In this document: one piece after another, positions 5,632-10,024 of the stretch
Position numbering within the stretch: position 1 is the stretch's first letter
Layout of the letters: every line of letters begins with the position of its first letter
Source of the DNA: an uncultured Neomegalonema sp.
GTDB lineage: Bacteria; Pseudomonadota; Alphaproteobacteria; Rhodobacterales; Rhodobacteraceae
DNA length: 10,024 nt
NCBI GenBank assembly: GCA_937958345.1
Contig: CALGNW010000037.1
Location: 1-10,024, forward strand
Reading direction: 5' to 3'
Translations under genes and position numbers: made by a program
The notes under the pieces: model-generated
Databases searched by the model: none
What the model was told of the DNA's origin: nothing
The model's input: the letters and a program-made list of their open reading frames with translations, nothing else

Positions 5632-5665
5632 GAGAGGGAGCCAACCTGACGCATAGGATCCCGCC

Positions 5666-6901
5666 ATGCCCGCATCTTCCCTTGATCTCGATTTCGTCCG
5701 CGCACAGTTTCCGGCCTTTGCCGCGCCCGAGGCCTCGGGCTGGACCCATTTCGAGAATGCGGGCGGCTCGTTTCCCGCCATGCAGACGATTGATGCGCTG
5801 ACCGGTTTTTACCGGACAAAAGTTCAACCTTACGGCGTCGGGCCGAGCGGCGCGCTGGGCGACGCGATGGATGCGGCACGTGCGCGCTGGGCCGAGGCGC
5901 TGGGCGTCACCGCGCCCGAGGTGGTTTTCGGCCCCTCGACATCGGCCAACACCTACACGCTGTCCCATGCCTTCCGCCCGCTGCTGACGGCAGGCGACGA
6001 GATTATCGTCACCGATCAGGACCATGAGGCAAATTCGGGCGTCTGGCGGCGGATGGCGGATGAAACCGGCATGACCCTGCGCGAATGGAAGGTCAGCCCC
6101 GAGACAGGCCGGCTCGATCCGGCGGATTTCCACGCCTTGCTGTCGGAGAAGACCAAGCTGGTGACGTTTACCCATTGCTCGAACCTTGCGGGCGACGAAA
6201 ACCCCGTCGCAGAACTGACCGCCGCCGCACGGGCCGCAGGCGCGTGGAGTGTCGTCGATGGGGTAAGCTGGGCGCCTCACGAGATTTGCGATGTCAATGA
6301 CCTCGGCGCGGACGTCTATATGTTCAGCCTCTACAAGGTTTACGGCGTGCATCAGGGGTTGATGACGGTGCGCACGCCCCTGATGGAGCGGCTCGGTAAT
6401 CAGTCGCATTATTTCAATGCCGGATCACCCGCCGCCAAACTGAACCCTGCCGGTCCCGACCACGCACAGGTCGCCGCGACCGCCGGAACGCTCGATTATA
6501 TTCAGGCCCTCGCCGCGCATCACGGTGTCGAGGCGAATGACCTGCACGGACAGGTGCGGGCCGTCTCCGCGATGTGGCGCAAACAGGAACAGGCCATTAC
6601 CGCGCCGCTGCTCAAATTCCTCAGCGCCCATCCGAACGCCCGCCTGATCGGGTCGGATGTCGCAGATGCACGGCGCGCACCGACAGTCGCATTCATGCCG
6701 TCAAAGGTCTCGCCGCCCGATATGGAAAAGGCATTGGGCGCACGCGGTTTTATTACAGGCGCGAATGATTTCTACGCACGCCGTCTGGTCGAAGCCCTCG
6801 GCCTCGATCCCGATATCGGCGTCATGCGCGTGTCGATGACGCACTACACCAGCGGCCATGACGTATCGCGGATGATCGCGGCACTGGAAGAGTTGCTGTG
6901 A
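5666..6901 (+). CDS. Class V aminotransferase, cysteine-desulfurase-like (VC1184-type) PLP enzyme
   Basis: This is a 411-residue fold-type I PLP enzyme. AGGA (5655-5658) lies 7 bases before the ATG. Seen motifs are FENAGGSFP near the N-terminus (29-37), GPSTSANTY (89-97) of the phosphate-binding loop, DQDHEAN (117-123) with the ring-stacking His120, VVDGVSWAPHE (196-206) with the PLP-nitrogen Asp198, and FSLYKVYGVHQG (220-231) with the Schiff-base Lys224. These place it in the class V group that databases often name cysteine desulfurase-like. However, the C-terminal region (VRVSMTHYTSGHDV) has no cysteine where NifS/SufS enzymes carry the sulfur-accepting Cys. The only cysteines are 171 and 208, so true desulfurase activity is doubtful and the substrate is unknown. 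It shares a 4-base stop/start overlap with rsmD and is preceded by a leader ORF and terminator that may attenuate it. Confidence 0.85.
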   Translation: MPASSLDLDFVRAQFPAFAAPEASGWTHFENAGGSFPAMQTIDALTGFYRTKVQPYGVGPSGALGDAMDAARARWAEALGVTAPEVVFGPSTSANTYTLSHAFRPLLTAGDEIIVTDQDHEANSGVWRRMADETGMTLREWKVSPETGRLDPADFHALLSEKTKLVTFTHCSNLAGDENPVAELTAAARAAGAWSVVDGVSWAPHEICDVNDLGADVYMFSLYKVYGVHQGLMTVRTPLMERLGNQSHYFNAGSPAAKLNPAGPDHAQVAATAGTLDYIQALAAHHGVEANDLHGQVRAVSAMWRKQEQAITAPLLKFLSAHPNARLIGSDVADARRAPTVAFMPSKVSPPDMEKALGARGFITGANDFYARRLVEALGLDPDIGVMRVSMTHYTSGHDVSRMIAALEELL

Positions 6902-7461
6902 GAATTGTCGGCGGACGCTTCAAAGGGCGGGCTATTGCCGGGCCGAAAGGAGATGGCGGCGCGGCGCGGTTGCGGCCATCCTCTGACCGGCTGCGCGAGG
7001 CCGTTTTCAATCTGCTGGCCCACGGCGATTATCCCGACCTGAACGGCGCGCGGGTGCTGGACCTGTTCGCGGGGACCGGTGCGATGGGGTTGGAGGCGCT
7101 GTCGCGCGGGGCGGCGCGGGTGCAGTTTGTCGACGAGGGCGCGGAATCGCGTGCTCTGCTGCGGCAGAATATCGAGACGTTCGAGGTGATCGGCGAAACG
7201 AAGATCTATCGCCGCGATGCCACGCGCCTCGGTGACAACAAGGCCGAGCCGTTCACCTTGCTGTTCCTCGACCCGCCCTATCACAAGGGATTGGGCGACA
7301 AAGCCATTGTGTCGGCGCTTGATGGCGGTTGGCTGTCCGGCGGGGCGGTTGTCGTCCATGAAACCCATGCGGACGAGACGCCGGAAACGGAAAAGCGCCT
7401 CTCACCGGTTGATGAGAGGCGCTATGGCATGTGCAAAGTCACGATCAGTCAGGTGCTTTAG
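6898..7461 (+). CDS. rsmD: 16S rRNA (guanine(966)-N(2))-methyltransferase RsmD
   Basis: This is a 187-residue SAM-dependent methyltransferase that modifies G966 of 16S rRNA during small-subunit assembly. The N-terminus MRIVGGRFKGR is typical of RsmD. LRPSSDRLREAVFNLL (25-40) matches the family RP-t-d-R-REa-FNiL motif, LDLFAGTGAMGLEALSRGA (54-72) is the SAM-binding motif I, and DPPY (125-128) is the catalytic N2-methylation motif. ERRYG (173-177) is the usual C-terminal signature. The GTG start at 6898 overlaps the TGA of the aminotransferase (GTGA) and has GGAAGAG 5 bases upstream, so translation is probably coupled. Its last codons also encode a minus-strand terminator hairpin (7395-7422). 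The 15-base gap to the convergent mlaC stop leaves no room for a plus-strand terminator of its own. Confidence 0.95.
   Translation: MRIVGGRFKGRAIAGPKGDGGAARLRPSSDRLREAVFNLLAHGDYPDLNGARVLDLFAGTGAMGLEALSRGAARVQFVDEGAESRALLRQNIETFEVIGETKIYRRDATRLGDNKAEPFTLLFLDPPYHKGLGDKAIVSALDGGWLSGGAVVVHETHADETPETEKRLSPVDERRYGMCKVTISQVL
7384..7422 (-). terminator. Intrinsic terminator of the mla genes, embedded in the rsmD coding sequence
   Basis: GCGCCTCTCA (7395-7404) and TGAGAGGCGC (7413-7422) are a perfect 10-bp inverted repeat with an 8-base loop. On the minus strand the stem is followed by TTTTCCGTTT (7394-7385). It lies about 55 bases past the mlaC stop codon. The plus strand has no T-run after it. The DNA also encodes residues 166-175 of RsmD, including the start of its ERRYG motif. 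Confidence 0.8.
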
Positions 7462-7476
7462 TGCGGCCTGCCCGGT

Positions 7477-8079
7477 CTAAGCACCCAGCGTTTGCAGACG
7501 CGCGATAAAGGCATCGATATCGCCGCCCATCTGCTGAATCATCTGCGTGAACTCGGCCTGCTGGCTGGAGATCATCGACAGACCCTCGACAATGATGTCG
7601 TTGATTTTCGGCTGGCCGCTGCGGTCATCGCGCACCTGCCATTTGATGCTGATGACCTGACCGTTCGCATTAACCGACGAATCCACCAGAACGCCTTTGC
7701 TACCGTAGTCGAACGCGCCGTTGACGCGGATTTCCTCGCCCGCATATTCGGTGAACCGGTCTGCATAGGTGCGCGCGACATAGTCCTCGTAGGCGGCGAC
7801 ATAGCGGTCGCGCTGATCGGCGCTTGCGCCGCGGGCGTACCGTCCCAGTGCCGCACCCGCGACCTGACGCATGTCAGCGTTCTGAGCCATAATCGAGCGC
7901 AACTGCGGCGCCTTCGAACTGGCCTCTCCGGGCTGTTTAATCAGCGCGATCACCTGCGACGTGACGCTCTGCACCAGAGCCGTGGCCTGATCCGTCGTTA
8001 CAGCATGCGCTGTGTTCGCGCCGATTGCGGCGGTTATTGCAACGCCCCCCGCAAGGGAAAGAAGTGTCCGGCGATTCAT
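7477..8079 (-). CDS. mlaC: MlaC-type periplasmic phospholipid-binding protein
   Basis: This is a 200-residue protein. The ATG at 8079 follows AGAGGA with a 5-base gap. An in-frame ATG at 8115 would add 12 residues ahead of the signal peptide and has no better site. The first 26 residues form a signal sequence, MNRRTLLSLAGGVAITAAIG then ANTAHA with likely cleavage after AHA. The paired Arg3-Arg4 before a mild hydrophobic core looks Tat-like, but the full motif is not perfect. The mature part shows the MlaC pattern: helical NTD, ADRFTEYAGEEIRV (106-119), VISIKWQVRDDR (142-153), then INDIIVEGLSMISSQQAEF (159-177) and a C-terminal FIARLQ. MlaC shuttles phospholipids between the MlaA complex in the outer membrane and the MlaFEDB ABC transporter in the inner membrane. 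It lies 48 bases downstream of mlaA on the same strand, so the pair is probably one operon. No mlaFEDB genes are in the window. Confidence 0.88.
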   Translation of the reverse strand: MNRRTLLSLAGGVAITAAIGANTAHAVTTDQATALVQSVTSQVIALIKQPGEASSKAPQLRSIMAQNADMRQVAGAALGRYARGASADQRDRYVAAYEDYVARTYADRFTEYAGEEIRVNGAFDYGSKGVLVDSSVNANGQVISIKWQVRDDRSGQPKINDIIVEGLSMISSQQAEFTQMIQQMGGDIDAFIARLQTLGA

Positions 8080-8127
8080 AGCGGTCCTCTCGGTTATCAA
8101 GTGCGGCATACGCATAATGCGTGGCCG

Positions 8128-8892
8128 CTAGAACGGTTCCGCCTCATAGATATCCGGCAGATCGTCCGCCTCGATTTTACCATTCAATATGGCGCTCCTG
8201 CGGCGCTGAAGGTACGTATTCTTGACAACAGTATAGCTGTCCTCGGTCTCGTACAGCACGTCATCGAGCAGTTTTCCGAAGCGATAGCGGGTATCCACAA
8301 TCCTGACGGGCGTTTCGGCCATCTTAATCGCCTCGGTCGTCGCGCCCTGCCCGATATAAGTCAGCGGATTAAGCGCATAATCACCGGCCCGTGCAACACC
8401 GTCGCGCAAGGTCGTCGGCCCCAGCAGCGGCAGCTCGATATACGGTCCCGAACCGACGCCCCAGACCGCAAGTGTCTGGCCGAAATCTTCACTATGCTCG
8501 GGAATGCCGATTTCGGTCGCCGGATCAAGCGCACCCAGACCGCCAAGGGTCGAATTCACGAAAAACCGGGCGAAGGTCTCGCCTGCCCGCTCAACGTCGC
8601 CCTGTAAAACGCTGTTCGCAAAGCTAATCGGCAGCTGGACGTAGCGCACCTCGTTGTTGATGACGTGCTTGATGGTTTCCGGCACGACATAGCCATATCC
8701 CTGCGACAACGGACGCAGCGCAACCGTATCAACGCCCTTGTTGACAGTGTGCATTGCACGGTTGAACCCCTGTAGCGGGTCCGAGCCCGCATCCGGCACA
8801 ATCGTACTCGCGCAGCCCGACACCGTCATCGCAGCGCCAATCGCCATTGCACCGGAAAAACCGACCCGTCGTCCGAAACCAAAAAACATCAT
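8128..8892 (-). CDS. mlaA: MlaA (VacJ) outer-membrane lipoprotein of phospholipid retrograde transport
   Basis: This is a 254-residue protein. The N-terminus is a lipoprotein signal with RR (8-9), a hydrophobic core and the lipobox VSGC, so Cys27 is the predicted lipidation site. The mature protein follows the MlaA pattern: DPLQGFNRAMHTVNKGVD (38-55), FARFFVNSTLGGLGALDPAT (107-126), EDFGQTLAVWGVGSGPYIEL (135-154) and LPLLGPTTLRDGVARAGDY (154-172). MlaA removes mislocalised phospholipids from the outer leaflet of the outer membrane and passes them to MlaC. Two adjacent ATGs (8892 and 8889) are possible starts and the ribosome binding site is weak (AGGG about 13 bases up). The C-terminal tail is acidic (EADDLPDIYEAEPF). 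It is divergent from the ArsR-methyltransferase gene across a 150-base gap. Confidence 0.92.
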   Translation of the reverse strand: MMFFGFGRRVGFSGAMAIGAAMTVSGCASTIVPDAGSDPLQGFNRAMHTVNKGVDTVALRPLSQGYGYVVPETIKHVINNEVRYVQLPISFANSVLQGDVERAGETFARFFVNSTLGGLGALDPATEIGIPEHSEDFGQTLAVWGVGSGPYIELPLLGPTTLRDGVARAGDYALNPLTYIGQGATTEAIKMAETPVRIVDTRYRFGKLLDDVLYETEDSYTVVKNTYLQRRRSAILNGKIEADDLPDIYEAEPF

Positions 8893-8937
8893 CCGACTCT
8901 ACCCTGTCCCATATTCGCCACCAGAATAAACCTAGCG

Positions 8938-8978
8938 GACCGGCGTTGATAGACAATTCGCATCGAACACTGCCGGTC
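8938..8978. repeat. Inverted repeat in the mlaA/arsR divergent region
   Basis: GACCGGC (8938-8944) and GCCGGTC (8972-8978) are a perfect 7-base inverted repeat, 27 bases apart. Between them lies the smaller dyad TTCG-CAT-CGAA (8957-8967). The position between two divergent start codons fits a regulator binding region, possibly for the adjacent ArsR-type protein, but this is inference. The rest of the 8893-9042 gap shows nothing firmer. Confidence 0.35.
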
Positions 8979-9006
8979 ACATCGTTGCTTTTTCGCCGCG
9001 CATGGC

Positions 9007-9036
9007 TTGCACCCCTTTGCGACATTAGGGCATACG
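9007..9036 (+). promoter_or_regulatory. Candidate promoter giving a leaderless ArsR-methyltransferase message
   Basis: TTGCAC (9007-9012) and CATACG (9031-9036) are separated by 18 bases. The second hexamer ends 6 bases before the ATG at 9043, placing +1 at or next to the start codon. The -10 match is only 3 of 6. No Shine-Dalgarno is visible ahead of the ATG, consistent with leaderless initiation. Confidence 0.3.
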
Positions 9037-9042
9037 CGGGCT

Positions 9043-10014
9043 ATGAAGAGCGGCGAAAAACTGGCGAGGGTCCTTGATGCCCTGCGCGGCGCGGGCGAAG
9101 AAACGCGCCTGCGCATTCTGCACGCCCTGTCGCGCGACGAGTTGGCCGTCAGTGAGTTGACTCAGGTTCTGGCTCAAAGTCAGCCCCGGATCTCGCGCCA
9201 CCTGAAACTGATGACCGAGGCCGGACTGATCGAGCGCCGCCGCGAAGGAAGCTGGGCATTCTTCCGTCTGACACGGGACGGTTTTCCGGCGCGGCTGGCG
9301 GAGTTTGCGCTGGAGGCTCTGGAAACCGGCGATTCCGTGCTGGAACGTGACCGCGACCGGTTGGAGCGTGTGCGCGCGCGGCGGGCAGAGCTGGCCGAAT
9401 CGTACTTCGAAGAAAACGCGGCCCATTGGGATGAATTGCGCTCGATGCATGCCCCCGAGGCAGCCGTCGAGGCGGCCGCGCGCAGCATGTTCATCCCGCC
9501 GAACGGTAAATTTTCGCGGCTGGTCGATCTGGGCGCGGGCACAGGCCGGATGCTGGAACTGTTCGCGGACCGGTACGAATCAGGCGTCGGGTATGATGTG
9601 AACCAGCCGATGCTGGCGCTGGCGCGGGCGCGATTGGCCGCAGCGGGTCTGGATCATGCCGAATTGCGGCAGGAGGACATTCTGGCATTGCCGGATGACG
9701 CGGCAAGCGCCGACGGGTGTATTTTGCATCAGGTTTTGCACTTTTTGGTTGAACCCTCGCAAGCCATCGCCGAAGCGTCCAGAATGCTGTCACCCGGCAG
9801 TCCGTTGCTGGTGGTTGATTTTGCCCCTCACGATGCCGAGGCCCTGCGCGAAAGCCACGCCCATCGCCGCCTCGGATTCGCGCGCACCGAGATCGAGAAA
9901 ATGGGCGAGGCGGTCGGGATGTCCGCGACCGGGTACGCGGAAATCCCCGCTGAGAACGCCGCCGGCGGCGATGCACTGACCGTGTCGCTGTGGTTGCTGC
10001 GCAAGAACGACTGA
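9043..10014 (+). CDS. ArsR-family winged-helix regulator fused to a SAM-dependent methyltransferase
   Basis: This is a 323-residue two-domain protein. Residues about 5-85 are an ArsR-type winged helix: EETRLRILHALS (19-30), ELAVSELTQVLAQSQPRISR (33-52) with the recognition helix, and HLKLMTEAGLIERRREGSWA (53-72) forming the helix and wing. The α3 metal site of ArsR/SmtB proteins (CxC) is AVS here, so arsenic or metal sensing through that site is not possible. A linker rich in Arg/Glu (100-125) leads to a class I methyltransferase domain with motif I VDLGAGTGRML (161-171), an acidic residue in GYDVNQPM (183-190), and ILALPDDAASADGCILHQVLHF (213-234) as motifs II-III. Regulators of this build are commonly found with methionine/SAM-cycle genes such as metF or metH and are thought to respond to SAM or S-adenosylhomocysteine. 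That role is inferred here, since the downstream gene lies beyond the window. The ATG at 9043 is preferred to an in-frame TTG at 9007 because the family N-terminus starts there. Confidence 0.88.
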   Translation: MKSGEKLARVLDALRGAGEETRLRILHALSRDELAVSELTQVLAQSQPRISRHLKLMTEAGLIERRREGSWAFFRLTRDGFPARLAEFALEALETGDSVLERDRDRLERVRARRAELAESYFEENAAHWDELRSMHAPEAAVEAAARSMFIPPNGKFSRLVDLGAGTGRMLELFADRYESGVGYDVNQPMLALARARLAAAGLDHAELRQEDILALPDDAASADGCILHQVLHFLVEPSQAIAEASRMLSPGSPLLVVDFAPHDAEALRESHAHRRLGFARTEIEKMGEAVGMSATGYAEIPAENAAGGDALTVSLWLLRKND

Positions 10015-10024
10015 CGCGCCGTTC

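Noticed and set aside
5528..6409. 293-codon minus-strand ORF overlapping the leader, terminator and aminotransferase
   Set aside because: Opposite strand of a gene with intact PLP motifs; crosses a terminator and shows no family features.
8080..8115. N-terminal extension of MlaC from the ATG at 8115
   Set aside because: It would place polar residues before the signal peptide and skip the good AGAGGA site in front of 8079.
7492..8607. 371-codon plus-strand ORF
   Set aside because: Antisense to mlaC and mlaA, both of which show clear family motifs; composition is shadow-like.

Overview
The window reads as chromosomal DNA of an alphaproteobacterium, probably Rhodobacterales-like. The reasons are a moderately high GC content, dense gene packing, GTG and TTG starts, a propionyl-CoA-carboxylase-type biotin carboxylase, an MlaA/MlaC pair, and a regulator that fuses an ArsR-type DNA-binding domain to a methyltransferase. 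The lineage call is an inference from protein style, not from a search. I see no phage, transposon, CRISPR array, tRNA or rRNA gene. Most of the content is metabolic and housekeeping.

Layout. Bases 1-243 (minus) hold the N-terminus of a biotin carboxylase subunit that runs off the left edge. Divergent from it, on the plus strand, are a DsbA-fold 2-hydroxychromene-2-carboxylate isomerase-like protein (429-1022) and an unrecognised membrane-anchored coiled-coil protein (1090-2400). A convergent gap (2401-2597) with nested inverted repeats follows. Two minus-strand genes come next: an AI-2E/PerM-family membrane protein (2598-3884) and a succinate-semialdehyde-type aldehyde dehydrogenase (3948-5381), separated by an intrinsic terminator that ends the dehydrogenase transcript.

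The stretch 5382-5665 is the most interesting. On the plus strand it holds an unusually long Shine-Dalgarno sequence, a 26-codon leader ORF and a strong intrinsic terminator. A segment at the end of the leader ORF can pair with the left arm of that terminator. This has the architecture of a translation-coupled attenuator ahead of a class V aminotransferase gene (5666-6901) and rsmD (6898-7461), which overlap by 4 bases and form one operon.

Convergent to rsmD, on the minus strand, are mlaA (8128-8892) and mlaC (7477-8079), the outer-membrane lipoprotein and periplasmic carrier of retrograde phospholipid transport. Their likely terminator is embedded in the last codons of rsmD. Divergent from mlaA is an ArsR-methyltransferase fusion (9043-10014), a type often linked to methionine/SAM-cycle genes; the next gene lies outside the window. 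Two genes (AI-2E family and ArsR fusion) lack a clear Shine-Dalgarno and have -10-like hexamers exactly 6 bases before the ATG, so they may be leaderless.
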